Shown: piece by piece, positions 1 to 23,324 of the stretch
Layout: every line of letters begins with the position of its first letter
Numbering within the stretch: position 1 is the stretch's first letter
DNA from: Branchiostoma belcheri
Lineage: Eukaryota > Chordata > Leptocardii > Amphioxiformes > Branchiostomatidae
Assembly (NCBI RefSeq): GCF_001625305.1
Contig: NW_017804131.1
Location: 1,592,419 to 1,656,418 of the forward strand
DNA length: 64,000 bases
Direction of reading: 5' to 3'
Program-made: the position numbers and the translations under genes
The notes under the pieces: model-generated
The model's database searches: none
The model's input: only the letters and a program-made list of their open reading frames with translations
What the model was told of the DNA's origin: nothing

Positions 1-316
1 CCTGGCATTATGTCACGTGACAACCTCGTCAAGTTGTAAAAGGCAAGTCTTGTTATCATCAGTAACCACTCTACTCTTTGCAATGTTTCAACTTGAATCA
101 CTTCCTGAATTTCTGAATCAAATCTATTTCTTGTAAATCAAACGTTGCACCCCTAGTGGACCTTAGTCAAAATGGAGTAGCCCGTGGTATGAGGGACACA
201 GACATAACGGTCAATGCTACGTTGCGCATGACGTAATTGAATCGGCCACTTGCTATGAGGCACGTTTAGATATATCTTTTCAATGATGACATTAAACTGT
301 ACATGTACCAGCTCAC

Positions 317-1030
317 CTTCCTGACAAATTCTCGAACCTTCTCGGTGTACCTCACACGATGTAGTAGAGTTTGCCTGTCACATGGCGTCGAGCACTTTGT
401 TAGCGCAGCATAGTAGAACGCAAAGGCCTTGGACAGCTTCGACACTTCCGTACAGCTCTTTCCTTCAACAAGGTACGAGTCCCCAAGTGTTTTCAGAACC
501 TCTACTTCCAGATAAGGATCTCTGTTCGACACAGCGTCCACCAACACTTGGGCATAACGCTGTCTTAGTGAACGCACGCTAGTTGAAGTTCTTCGGACGG
601 CTGCGTCCACTTCTTGACATATTTCTGTTACCCTTAAGGTATTGTTTTCTGAAACAGGGCGATTGGAAGTCTTGATTTGGCTCTCACTGCGTTCGGTGCT
701 TCCTACTAGAGATGCTTTGCGTAGAAACGTACCTTTGATTTTACCCATATACCGTAACCGATCAGAGATGGCCTCTGTTATGTCCGTATCTGCACATCTC
801 ATAATACAGGCAGTGTACATGGCAGCGGCCTTGTCGAAGTCGTCCTCACTCTTCGTGCGTTTTCCTCTCTCAAGGTACAGGTCACCAAGACACTTGAGTG
901 CCTCCGCCTCTATCCTAGTGTCCATGTCTGCAATAGCGCGCACAAGGGCCTCTCCGTAGCCACGTTCGGGGCTGCAGTTGTTCTGTAGACGTAAATTTAG
1001 CTGCCGCAGTTTACCTGCTAGACTCGCCAT
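317..1030 (-). CDS. First coding exon of a TPR-like repeat protein (partial gene)
   Basis: A 238-codon exon reads from an ATG at 1030 (minus strand, purine at -3, G at +4) and ends at a strong donor, AAG|GTGAGC, after 317 in phase 0. The rest of the gene lies beyond the left edge, and positions 1-316 are intron. The protein has two similar helical modules, residues about 20-100 and 155-238. Each carries a 'Y..(A/V)LV.A' start, a 'LK.LGD.YL..GK' core, an 'AAAMYTA/AFAFYYAAL..C' helix and an 'RVRYTEKV'-like end, joined by a polar Ser/Arg-rich linker. The spacing fits TPR-type helix pairs; I recall amphioxus having many uncharacterised proteins of this kind. No signal peptide or membrane segment is visible. 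The function is unknown; a scaffold or adaptor role is only inference from the fold. It is divergently oriented to the lectin gene 720 bp away. Confidence 0.72.
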
Positions 1031-1750
1031 TGTTGTCGCAGTATGGCACTACCCTGTGAACACCTGCCACCCCTCAGACGTTCTCGTACTAGTATTTTGC
1101 ACACAAACCACCTGCTATGTAGTTGCTAATGCTCCACAGACATGTCGTAGGATGGCAACATTTACTGTATGCGACATAAAATCCTACAAGTCCCACTGAT
1201 AGTTAGTGAGAAACGTGGCGGTCGAAACAAGGTGTGTTCACAGGTAGTTCAGAACACTTCCGGGTTTGCCTTTGTCCGTAGGCCGTGTGGCATTCTGGGT
1301 AATAGTAATGAGGTATTTGGGGCTATTCCATTTAAACTTTGGGACTGAGAGACTGTTTTCACACTTGCATCTACATAAAACATAATGCTTGCAAATTGTC
1401 ATTGTCGTTTCTTTCAAGTGAACGGTGAAGTAGCACTGAGGTTCATGTCATCCGTCTGTGAAAACAATTCACTATCTTGTGCAGCGGGCATTGAAAGACT
1501 TGAAATAAGAAATTCACACACAAAAAACCTTGTCTGAACTAATAGGACAGGTATCAATGGGACTTGGTCGAGCCTGTGTTAATGTTGACAGTAACGTTAC
1601 GTGCCTGTGTATCCCTGGACAACCTGGAGTTTTCAGGTAGCTTCAACAAGAATATCAGGTGTCATTTCCTTGTGGCACAGCAGTGAGAACAGTACTTCAT
1701 TGGGGATAGTCACACCTTAATCTTAGAAGAGCACCAATAACTATAATATC
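1031..1750. promoter_or_regulatory. Divergent intergenic interval, TPR gene / lectin gene
   Basis: This 720-bp gap separates the start codons of two divergent genes and must hold both 5' UTRs and promoters. A CTTCCGG ETS-type core occurs near 1258-1264. No TATA box is obvious at a sensible distance. The short open frames in the interval show no family resemblance. Confidence 0.45.
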
Positions 1751-3298
1751 ATGGGTGTAAAAGTAGTACTGATTTTAACCCTCGGCGCAATTGTGTCTGG
1801 GCAGCAGACAGTTTGGCCCAGGACTCAGGACGGCCCTGAAGTTCAAGTCCAAAACTATCCGGACAAACTGAAAAAGGATGAGGCAGAAGCCCGCCAGGTT
1901 GGTCACAAGCTCTCAATTATCGATTCACAAACATTCATGTTCTTTCTTTGCTGTTGCGCTAGAGCAGCTTTCATAAAATATAAGTTAGGTAGAAAGTTTA
2001 GAGTCTCTACAATGGAACTGGTTGAGAATGACCCTGGAATTTACCCATCATTACATGAGCTGGGCGACCCATCGTTTTTTTTTTGGTCAGAAGTTCATCG
2101 CCAGTGTAATGATTGCTTGTCCTTGTAGGTGGACCAACTCCGGGAGCACCTTGCTCAGCTGCAGGAAAAAATTGACTTCCTTCAGACAAATGGGACTAAA
2201 CAGGTGCAGTCTATGGTTTTTTTTATATTTGGTTTACTCCTGTGATCTTTTGTTGTTGCCAAAACATGACATGCTTCATTGCATCAGATGTAACCCTTCC
2301 CTTGTAAACCCTTAATCTGGGACAAATAAAATGATCATATCTGGCGTATACATTCCAGGACATTTTCATTGCTGAGATGCAGGAGCAAGTCAGGAACCTG
2401 ACGACAAAACTCTCGCTCTTGAAACAAGGTGAGTGCTATATTAGTGTTTGCAAAGAAACTGGACCCAGCAGTTCTCCCACCATGAGTGGGAACATGAGAA
2501 ACTCTGACATATTGAGGACAATAAAAAGCAGAACTTTCAGAAAGCAGAAATTCAGTCGGCGGACTGTGAAAAACTTCCTGTTGTTTTACTACTACAAATG
2601 AACCATTCATTCATTCAGTCATTGTCAAAACAGACAATTCCTGACCTGAATGTGCTGCAATAGTTAATCTGTTGGCTCATTTTTATGTTCAGCATTTAAC
2701 AATTTGCACAATTTGGAAACAGCAATTTTCAACTTTCAAAGAACAATGACTGCACGAGTATTGTTTTACCATTTTGAGAGTTGGTATGAAATGAGAGTGT
2801 ACATGTGCATTGAATGGAGTATATTTCCATTTGGCAGCCAGCTCTGTGACCTATCCTGAGCCAAGTGAGAGGCTCACCTGTCCCAGTGGTTATGAACAGT
2901 TCAAGAACTTGTGCTTCAATTTCTCTTCTGACATGAAGACATACAGCGAGGCCAGGTCAACCTGTCAGGCTGCTGGTGGTCATCTCGCTGTTCCTCGGGA
3001 AGAGGAAATACATGCCTTTGTGACAAGCTTTCTGTACACAAAGTACCTGTCCTCCAGTAGCTCTGATCCACAGATCTATTTTGGGCTGACAGACCAGAAA
3101 GTTAAGGGGATCTGGATGTGGGATGATGGGTCAAAGCTCTCTGGGTGGTCCAACTGGTATCCAGGGGAACCTCATGATCTAAGTGGTACTGAAAGGTGCG
3201 CTGAGTGGAGGCTAGCAATATTTGGGGATTTCTGGATTGATGATGAGTGCGATCTCAAAAACTATTATGTGTGTGAAGTGTCTGCGACTGCTCCCTAG
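1751..3298 (+). CDS. Secreted C-type lectin with coiled-coil stalk
   Basis: Four exons join in frame: 1751-1897, 2129-2203, 2359-2428 and 2838-3298, giving 250 residues. Residues 1-18 are a clear signal peptide (MGVKVVLILTLGAIVSGQ). Exons 2 and 3 encode a leucine heptad stretch (about residues 50-97) that should form a coiled-coil stalk and so oligomerise the protein. Exon 4 holds one C-type lectin domain: 'CPSGYEQF...CFNF', 'A...C.AAGGHLA', 'FGLTD', 'W.DGS.L..W.NW.PGEP', 'C.EW', 'WIDDEC' and 'YYVCE'. The usual calcium-site triplets EPN and WND are replaced by EPH and WID, so sugar specificity cannot be assigned and calcium binding may be changed. Amphioxus carries a large lectin repertoire usually linked to mucosal or immune recognition; that role is inferred here. 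There is no transmembrane segment, which suggests secretion. Confidence 0.85.
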
Positions 3299-3394
3299 CC
3301 AGGACATGCAAAGTGCACTGGTCATGAATACAAAATTGTACAATGCCAGTCGCTAACAGCTGACTTTTGGTGTAACTTGTCCTAAAACAGCATA

Positions 3395-3830
3395 TGTGCA
3401 TAACTGCATGTCCAGTAGGGAGAAGTTTGAAAACAACTTTGTGAATCATTGAGTTGGACATGATATAATTTGGAAACAGTTTTGTCATTCTTAAAGCAAC
3501 TAATCAGGAAATACACTCAGCTTAACAGGTATCCGATTTACTTTGCATGTGCATGTCCAGTCGAGAGAAGTTTAAAGGAACTTTGTGACAGTGAAGTTGG
3601 ACATCTATAATTAGAAACTGTATTGCCATTCTTCAACCAACTAATCAGGAAATACATATACTCAGCTTAACACATATCAGATTTACTTTGCATGTGCATG
3701 TCCAGTCTGGAGAAGTTTTAAAAGAACTTTGTGAACCATTAAGTTGAACATGATATAATTAGAAACAGTATTGTCATTCTTAAAGCAAGTAATCAGGAAA
3801 TACATGTACTCAGCTTAACAGGTATCTCAC
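3395..3830. repeat. Tandem repeat, ~145-bp unit, three copies
   Basis: The landmark 'catgtccagt' recurs at 3407, 3552 and 3697, exactly 145 bp apart, and the blocks 'aatcaggaaatac' and 'cagcttaaca' recur in step. Copies differ by scattered changes and short indels, so the array is not recent. It starts about 100 bp after the lectin stop codon and probably overlaps the lectin 3' UTR. No reading frame runs through it. Confidence 0.85.
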
Positions 3831-3877
3831 AGAACAGTACTAGTGGATAACAAATTGGTTACAGTAGGACACAGTAT

Positions 3878-4180
3878 AGGGGGGGCTCTTTTCTACCTAG
3901 GTCAATCAGGGATTGGAATCACCTGCAGAAGGAGACTGTAGAGGCCGCGACAGTGGAGGCGTTTGTGTCGCGAGCGGCCGCAGAGCAGTCTTAGACCTAC
4001 TTTTACAGCCTTCTTGGTGACGACTCGGCATGGACAATGGACGACGATTTATGGACAACCCTTAAAGTCAGTATTACATGATTGCACAGACTCCTGCGCA
4101 AAACGCGCTCTCTCCCAAGAAGCCAAAATATTCGTCGTAACGAATGTGGGCTTACACCGGAAGAAGAAGAAGGTTAATGT
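3878..4180 (+). mobile_element. 5'-truncated LINE (non-LTR retrotransposon) 3' end
   Basis: One frame ending at the stop codon at 3991-3993 reads LPRSIRDWNHLQKETVEAAT, then VEAFVSRAAAEQS. This 'R.WN.L......A..VE.F' pattern is typical of the extreme C-terminus of LINE reverse transcriptases. The following ~180 bp behave as the element's 3' UTR and finish in a short (gaa)n run near 4160-4170, as in many LINEs with microsatellite tails. Only the 3' end is present, as usual for incomplete reverse transcription. It lies between the lectin and CTU1, just beyond the CTU1 stop codon, and may contribute to the CTU1 3' flank. Confidence 0.7.
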
Positions 4181-4271
4181 GCTGTTACATAACAACAATA
4201 GATATTTCCAGTAAGTCATGATGAGATGGAGCAAAGTATACATAAAACCTATAACAATGTGCTGTAAAGCA

Positions 4272-7200
4272 CTAAAAGTCCAAGTCTGGTACAGCAGGAC
4301 TGTCTCCTGTGACCCTTGTCCCTACTTGGCCCTTCCCCTTCCTACATGCACATGGTGTATTCTTATCTTGGCCACACAAAACAGACTTCACCCCTATTGT
4401 ACTGGCACTTGTTTCCCTCTGTACATCACTATTACAACTACAAGAGTCTCCACCTGCCCCTACAGTATAGCTTGCTCCAAGTTCTTCCTGTTTTGCTATG
4501 GAGTCTGTGAGCCTGTTGTCTTCCTTGCTTTGTGAACTGAGTCTGTTATCTTTGTTACACCCTGGAGTATCACTAACAGCAGCATATGGACGGCTTCTAC
4601 ATGAACATGACTGGCATCCCTCTTTGCGCTGAGACCCAGGGGCAGTGGTTGTGTCGGGTGTATTGGTGAGCCCGAGTGCCAGTCTTGCCTTGTGTGGTTT
4701 CCCTATCCCCAGCTTGGGAAGCCCCTTGTTCAAACCTTCTAACAACACACAGGCCTTGCACAACTCATTGCTGGATATGTAGCCACACCTGAAATTCAGA
4801 AGGAAATATTTTGATATAATACTATAATTGTATGATATGCTAAAAACAGTTACTCAAGCAACTGGATATGATTTTGGGCCTTTTCCAAAACAATAAACCT
4901 TCCAAAACCTCCACAGATGTATCATGGTATGAGTTTAACTGGCAAAAAACAAAAACAAAAAAAAACATGTGGGTTTAGAGCTTATAAATTTAAGAATGTC
5001 AACAAACTGAAAACAAGAGGCAAAGCTTCTAGAATCTTAGCCAACTCATCCATGCCAGTAACACTGTTACACTTGAGCAATGCATCAAGATTCCCCTTTC
5101 CATACACTGATTATTAGTGCCACTTTACAGATCAGAATGGAACTGCAGTACAATGTCCTGCATACCTTGCACAAGTACCCTGTGTTGGCATTTTCACATC
5201 CTTCTTGACACTAACAGACATACACTCTCCTGAGTGGATGATGTCTATAATAGAAGTGGACCTGATAGACTCTAGGTCCTTTAAGTAGGTTCTAGCATGT
5301 CCTCTGTAGGCATTGGGTGAGTAGATACACTCTGTGGAGAAGTAGTCAAGCTTCTTGAAGTATGCATACCTGCAAAGACAAGATTAAGGAAGTTTTCTAA
5401 TTGATAAAAGTAATGATTGAAATAGTAGAAATGCTTCTAGTGATGTCAATATGGACATATATACTATTAAACAGATGTATGCTATATATGCTCTGAATGT
5501 GTGGTCTATTGTGTCATTTACCCAGTAGTGGAACAAAAGTAAAGTACCGGTACATGTAATTCCATTAAACTTTAGTACAAGAAGAGGAATAAAATAATAA
5601 GACTTACATGACAATTTCCTTCTCGTAGGTATATTTGAAAGGTTTACACCTCGGGATAGCTCCCTCTGTGCCTGTGACAATGGCTGTGCACCTCTGGAGT
5701 CTGGCAATATCCCCCCGCAGTACTAGAACAAAACATATGATCATGAACAACTCAGTAAAATAGTTCTGACTGACACGTTTCAAACACATATTCAATGAGG
5801 TTTGTTTGTTCCGCATAACCGGTAAACCGCCTTTTTTTAGGCGTACCACACCTTTTTTGTACATGTAAGTACAAGCTGCATAAGACCAGACTGTAAGGTT
5901 TGAACCACTTACACCTGGGAGGTCCCCTACTGTTTTCAAAAAGTACGGAATGGGGTGTGATTCTCCCAAACATGAAACCTCCATTTAATGTCCTATCCAA
6001 GGGGCATCCCTAACTGAAGCTAGGTAGTCATTTATACCTGAGTGAAGTGAGGAAAGTTCTGTTAAGTGCCTTTCCCAAGGGTACAAGTGGCATCGGGCAG
6101 GATTCAAATCCGGGACCACTTGAGGCTGAGCTGAACATTCTACCGTTACACCATACTATCCCACATGTTAGATGAGTCATATTTCTACAACATACAAAAC
6201 CTCCTAAATACTATCAAGAACTTCACAAGCAACAAGGCAAGAAATACTCAAAACATCCATAGACTGACCATTCATAATGACGGTTTCTGCCACATCATCA
6301 GCGTTGTGGCCGGTGACGATTTTGTTGACCCCCAGCATCATGGCGCCTCGGTCCAGCGCCTGCCGACGGAACACGCCGCAGAACGTGCAGTTGTTCTTCA
6401 GTCCGATCTGTCGCACAATCTCATCCATCGTCCAGCCATACAGCTCCTGTGGTTAAGAAATGTTTGACATCTTTGTCAGTATAACTTTGACTCAGTTCCT
6501 GTATTTTGGATGATTCCACAACTCAGTGCCTGTATTTTGTAGCCTGGAATCCATCCATGAACGCTTTGTCTCTGTTCCGTTCCTCCGCTCTGTGAATGCA
6601 GAGCAGAGGAACGGAGCGGAGACAAACTTTCACGGATGGATTCCAGGCTATGTATTTTGGATGATTCCATTTGAAAGATAGATCATTAAATGTTGATAGT
6701 TTTCTCCAGAATAAAAAGAAGCATGGAAGAAAGGGGACTGAGAGATTCACGAGAACCAAAAGATACAGGCAACTTAACAGATATCAAAGGGGACAGAGTA
6801 AAAAAAGATGTGTTTTGGCTGGCCCCTGTAAGTTTTAATGGAATGGCCCTTAGCTGTGTGTGTCACTGTACCCTTGAACTTCCTGACCTTGTATGACACG
6901 ACCTTCAGCGGCAGCTCATACTGCTGCTGGTTCCTCTTCACCGTCTCCAAGGAGTCGTCACGGTAACCGGTGATGCCCTCGTCCACGGACAGCAGGATGA
7001 GGTTCAGGCCGTAGTCATGGCGATGGTTGAGAAGTTTCATCAGGTGGGCCAGGACTGTGGAGTCCTTCCCTCCGGAGGCTGCTATGGCAACCGTTTCTCC
7101 CCTGAAGTGGAAATTATTGTACCAAGCAGTAAGTACCTTATGGCAGCATATAAGAGAAACTAGAAATAGAACTTTACATGTATTATAATGTAAATTATAA

Positions 7201-8743
7201 TAGATTATTGCTATCATGAGCCCTTGTACTTGTAGAATGGAACTTTTTTCATCATCAGATACGGTAGGATCCTTCATAGCAAATTTATGATATTCTAAAT
7301 AATAGCTTTAAAGGTAAGATCGATACTATGCAAAAGTACCGAAGTAACGGGCTCCTTTCTCAGCACTCGGTATACAGAGGTGAGGCGGCTTCCGTCCTAG
7401 ATCTCCAGTGCCGAGGGTACGTCAACACTTGGTGTCCAGTGTCGGCGGCTTCAGCACTGGAAACTCTAAATCGGCAAATCAAACCTTGCCTTTAGAAAGG
7501 GTACCGAGATGCCGCCTTTGAACTCTAACACTTATATTTTCGAGATCGTACCGCCCGGGAAGCAAATTATAATCGGGACGACAAGGTGATCGGCAGGACA
7601 ATACTGCAAGGCTCAGATCCTCACATTTTTACAGACATAGACTTGGCCTGCGATACTGTACTGTACGCCGCGCGGCCGACGTAAGCACCAGAGGCCCAGT
7701 GCCGAAATGATTTGAGAACTCGGCTTCCAGCACCAAGAGTCACCGAGCACTGGAACGATCCAGTGAGGAACCCGTTACTTAGGGACTTCGGCACTTGCTA
7801 TCCAGTGGTGAACGGCCTCCGATCACTGGTAGCGAGTGCCGAGTGGAATTCAGCACTGGCTATCCAGTGGTGAACGGCCTCCGAGCGCTGGCTATCCAGT
7901 GGTGAACGGAATCCGAGCGCTGGCACCCGAGTGCTGAGTGGAAGTTAGCACCGGAAAACGAGTGCCGAGTCAAGATTCAGCTCTGGAATTCCAGTCCCTG
8001 ACGGTGTTTCAGCACTGGAACAAAGCCGTTTCTGCACTAGAATTCCAGTGCGGAGTTTCCTTCCGCACAGGGCCCCGAGTGCCGACGCCACTTTCCCCGC
8101 GAGTTCCGCACTGGGCGGCCAGTGAGGAACCCGTTACTTCGGTACATCTACATCTACATCTATGAGTTTCTGAACAACACCCTCATGGGGCCTCACGTTC
8201 AGTTGCACGGCATATGCGGCCTGGTGGGGTGCTGGTGCTCATAAAACAAGAAAAAAAAATCAACATAACGAACAAGCAAGAAAAATAAATTTGTGCAGTG
8301 ACTATATACATGGCCGCAAAGTGATTCCTGATTATAGCTGGGAGCTGGGGAGGCCCATGTGCTGGGCCAGCCCCAACTTAAAGCTGTCAACTGATGGTGA
8401 TGTGACTAAGTGCGAGGGTAGAATGTTCCACTCACCGACCGTTCTTACCCAAGGTACCCTTGCCGATACTATCGAAGGGCATATAATAATAGGGATAGCT
8501 AGATTTGCTCCTTGCATTACGCAATCTCCTAACCAAGTTATGTCATGCCCCCCCTCCCCCATAATTTCTAACCCCTTTCTTTCGACTGAGTTTCTCTTAC
8601 CTTTTGAAAAGACTGGCAGAAGTGATCGTTTGGTGAACCTCTGCTTCAAACACCGTGAAGAAACACTCCTTACAGAGCGCTCCGCCCGTCTTGGGCCGCT
8701 TGAGCATCGCTCTTTTCTCGCACAGACCACAAGATATCGGCAT
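4272..8743 (-). CDS. CTU1: Cytoplasmic tRNA 2-thiolation protein 1
   Basis: CTU1 (Ncs6/ATPBD3), with CTU2, thiolates U34 of Lys, Glu and Gln tRNAs in the cytosol, taking sulfur from URM1. Six exons join in phase on the minus strand: 8743-8601, 7101-6888, 6446-6269, 5722-5608, 5369-5166 and 4788-4272, encoding 456 residues. Visible landmarks are the N-terminal CxxC pairs ('CGLC...CKEC'), the ATP-binding PP-loop 'SGGKDST' near residues 57-63, 'SVDEGI.GYRDDS', the catalytic-region 'CTFCGVFRR', '[10 protein letters not shown]', the 'YF..LDYFS.EC.Y' block and a C-terminal zinc ribbon 'CARCGYIS...CKAC'. Human CTU1 has 348 residues; the excess is a polar, cysteine-containing tail of about 100 residues in the last exon, which still ends in an aromatic residue (DLDF) like the human tail. 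Introns 1, 2 and 3 hold mobile elements. It is divergent from OPA1. Confidence 0.95.
5840..6165 (-). mobile_element. tRNA-derived SINE in CTU1 intron 3
   Basis: Read on the minus strand, the head looks like a tRNA. An A-box-like TGGTGTAACGGTAGAATG lies at 6152-6135 and a B box GGATTTGAATCC at 6111-6100, about 24 bp apart, inside a region resembling the D-stem to T-stem part of a tRNA. Downstream come 'cccttgggaaaggcactta' and 'ggacattaaatggaggt', conserved-looking body segments that I associate with SINEs of marine deuterostomes. The 3' limit near 5840 is uncertain. It lies wholly within the intron between CTU1 exons 3 and 4 and is oriented with the gene. Confidence 0.75.
6540..6650. mobile_element. 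Palindromic foldback MITE with 9-bp TSD (copy 1)
   Basis: The 111-bp element begins TAGCCTGGAATCCATCC and ends with its exact reverse complement. Inner arms around 6567-6590 and 6602-6628 also pair, so almost the whole element can fold into one hairpin. It is flanked by the direct repeat 'tgtattttg' at 6531-6539 and 6651-6659. It lies in CTU1 intron 2. It cannot code for protein and must have moved using enzymes supplied elsewhere. The 9-bp duplication fits MULE-like or Merlin-like transposases; which one cannot be told from this copy. Confidence 0.85.
7339..8142. mobile_element. Non-autonomous TIR element (804 bp) in CTU1 intron 1
   Basis: The left end reads CCGAAGTAACGGGCTCCT. The right end is the reverse complement of CCGAAGTAACGGGTTCCTCA. 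TA dinucleotides flank both sides (7337-7338 and 8143-8144), although a GTAC duplication is equally possible. The interior is built from many copies of short inverted words related to 'cagcactgg' / 'ccagtgctga', including two near copies of 'tatccagtggtgaacgg' at 7799 and 7860. A second, degenerate terminal motif lies at 7762-7790. No transposase frame is visible. Confidence 0.75.
8146..8480 (-). mobile_element. 5'-truncated LINE 3' end in CTU1 intron 1
   Basis: On the minus strand a frame stopping at 8332 contains [20 protein letters not shown] followed by [12 protein letters not shown]. This is the 'WN.LP..(V/L)...PSV.SFK..L..H' signature of LINE ORF2 C-termini. It is followed by a 3' UTR of about 165 bp and a tail of (gatgta)-like hexamers at 8146-8164, typical of CR1/L2-type elements. 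The 5' limit is vague. The TIR element at 7339-8142 abuts the tail directly, so one of them probably inserted at the end of the other. Confidence 0.7.
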
Positions 8744-9336
8744 GGCTGACTTCCTGAGGCTTTTAGTTTTACAGCTAATGGGAGGGTGAAGATAGGGTAT
8801 TTGATGCTCCGTAAAATTGGCTAAAACGGAGCAAACTCTCTGAAGAAAATCACAGAGACACCTGAAAGCATATCTAAAATTTTGAGTCGTAGGAATAGAA
8901 TAATTATTTCAAGCTCTCTGAGCCAGATTTGTACTATAATTAACCATCACATGTCCTAAACTCTTAGTATACCCTCGAACCTGACGTCATCATTGACCAA
9001 ACAGAAAATAACAAGTGCATGATTCAGAACATTATACTCTCGTATATTTAGATGGGTGATGTGAGTAGAGTCAGAAAAAAACATTAATTTTTCTTTGCGG
9101 TAAAATATCATAGTGTTTATTCAACACAACTTTTAAGTAGTTACTTGATAGTATATACTACATTCTTTTTATATGGATATCATAGCCTTCGAATCTACGG
9201 TCACATAACTGAAGCTATTGTCAGTTGTAGCCATATTGGGTTGATGAAAATGGGCAGGGTATCGCTGTCCAAAATCATAGCAAATTGTCATTATTTTGTC
9301 CCACACAACGCAGGAAGAGGATAATAAATCATTAAG
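8744..9336. promoter_or_regulatory. Bidirectional promoter interval, CTU1 / OPA1
   Basis: Only 593 bp separate the start codons of CTU1 (minus) and OPA1 (plus), so both genes must be promoted from here. A perfect CRE palindrome TGACGTCA lies at 8982-8989, and an ETS-like GGAAG occurs at 9313. No TATA box is convincing. Joint control of a tRNA-modification gene and a mitochondrial fusion gene is plausible but not shown. Confidence 0.6.
8982..8989. promoter_or_regulatory. CRE palindrome TGACGTCA
   Basis: This is an exact 8-bp full CRE/ATF site, about 240 bp upstream of the CTU1 start codon and 350 bp upstream of the OPA1 start codon. Factor binding is inferred from the motif alone. Confidence 0.5.
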
Positions 9337-22160
<12,824 letters not shown>

Positions 22161-22910
22161 ATGAAAAAAAACACACTTTAGTCCATACTTCAAAAGTAGA
22201 CTTCCTTCTGGGTTAATGATTCGAGAAGAGTCCTATTGAAAAACGGTTAGATGTGCACAGGATCAACTTAGCTGGATACGTCACTGAAGGATTACCATGA
22301 ACTATTTTAACCAATCAAATACAGCAGGAGTGTAGAAACTTGTCAGTTGCCAGGGTATGGTCCATCAATGCCCCCTAGCAGATTACATATGCAGCGCAGT
22401 GTTACTGCAAAATGTCCATTGCAGCTATTAGATACGCAAAGAATGAGGACCACATTGCTCATTAGATGGTCATTCCTTTAAGAAAGTCTTTTGAAACCTT
22501 AGAAGACAAGTGGTTATCAATGCCTTATGCAAATGTAAAAATGATAGTTGGATTGCTAAACCATTTGGTCAAGGCATGCTAAAGGTGAAGAAGCTTCATA
22601 CATGTCCAAGTTTACAACATATGCAGTAATATCATGCTGATTGGTCAAACCATATCTACAAAGATGACTATAAGAAGTGAATATGACCACATAGCTACAT
22701 TTATACATGGGCTAAAATGCTGAATAGCGAATATTTTAGCTCTGCTACGTCGGTCATAAGTATGAAACACACAGCAGTGTTTTTTCTTTTGATGGATTCT
22801 GTATTAAAGTACTTCTTGCATGTCAGTGTCTCAAAAATATAGTAATAAGTTATGTATGTATTGTCAATGTTGCTAATATTCATTTTTCATATGATGAATT
22901 AAAATGGAAT
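22161..22910 (+). other. OPA1: Probable OPA1 3' UTR
   Basis: After the OPA1 stop the sequence is AT-rich and non-coding. Possible polyadenylation words are ATTAAA at 22802-22807 and AATTAAAA near 22898-22905. The end point is a guess. Confidence 0.45.
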
Positions 22911-23112
22911 TGTGGGCATGAAGGCAGTTCTATGCCAAAAATATGAGTTGTTTTCATTTGAAAGAGTGAAGAGTGATGTTACCAGTGTAGATGGTGTGAA
23001 GCGAGGAATGTTAGGTGAATTTTTTTTATTTTAATGACTCGCAGACAGTTACAGAATTGCCAATGTAAAGTTGTACATATGGTTATATGACAAAACTGAT
23101 CGTTTCAGGTGG

Positions 23113-23324
23113 TGGTCTAAAAGCGCCACCCTGTGTTTAATATTAAACTGCACATGTAGATTGCTGGCTCAAGTGCTGCCTTACATCCAATTGTGGTTTA
23201 TTTTTGTCCTCAAAAGGTACGATGAGATCGGAATCAAACTGATTGGCCATAGACTCTATGCGCCCAGCTAGGGCTACTGAAAACTGCATTTTTAGTAAAG
23301 TTGGTGGGTGGCGCTTTTGTACCA
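23113..23324. mobile_element. MITE with 19-bp imperfect TIRs
   Basis: The left end reads TGGTCTAAAAGCGCCACCC and the right end is the reverse complement of TGGTACAAAAGCGCCACCC, two mismatches apart. The body is 212 bp. I see no clear target duplication. A minus-strand open frame (23143-23367) runs through it and is treated as chance. Confidence 0.65.

Noticed and set aside
266-316. Extension of the TPR exon to a stop codon at 266
   Set aside because: A strong GTGAGC donor after 317 and loss of repeat similarity beyond it indicate that the last 16 codons are intron.
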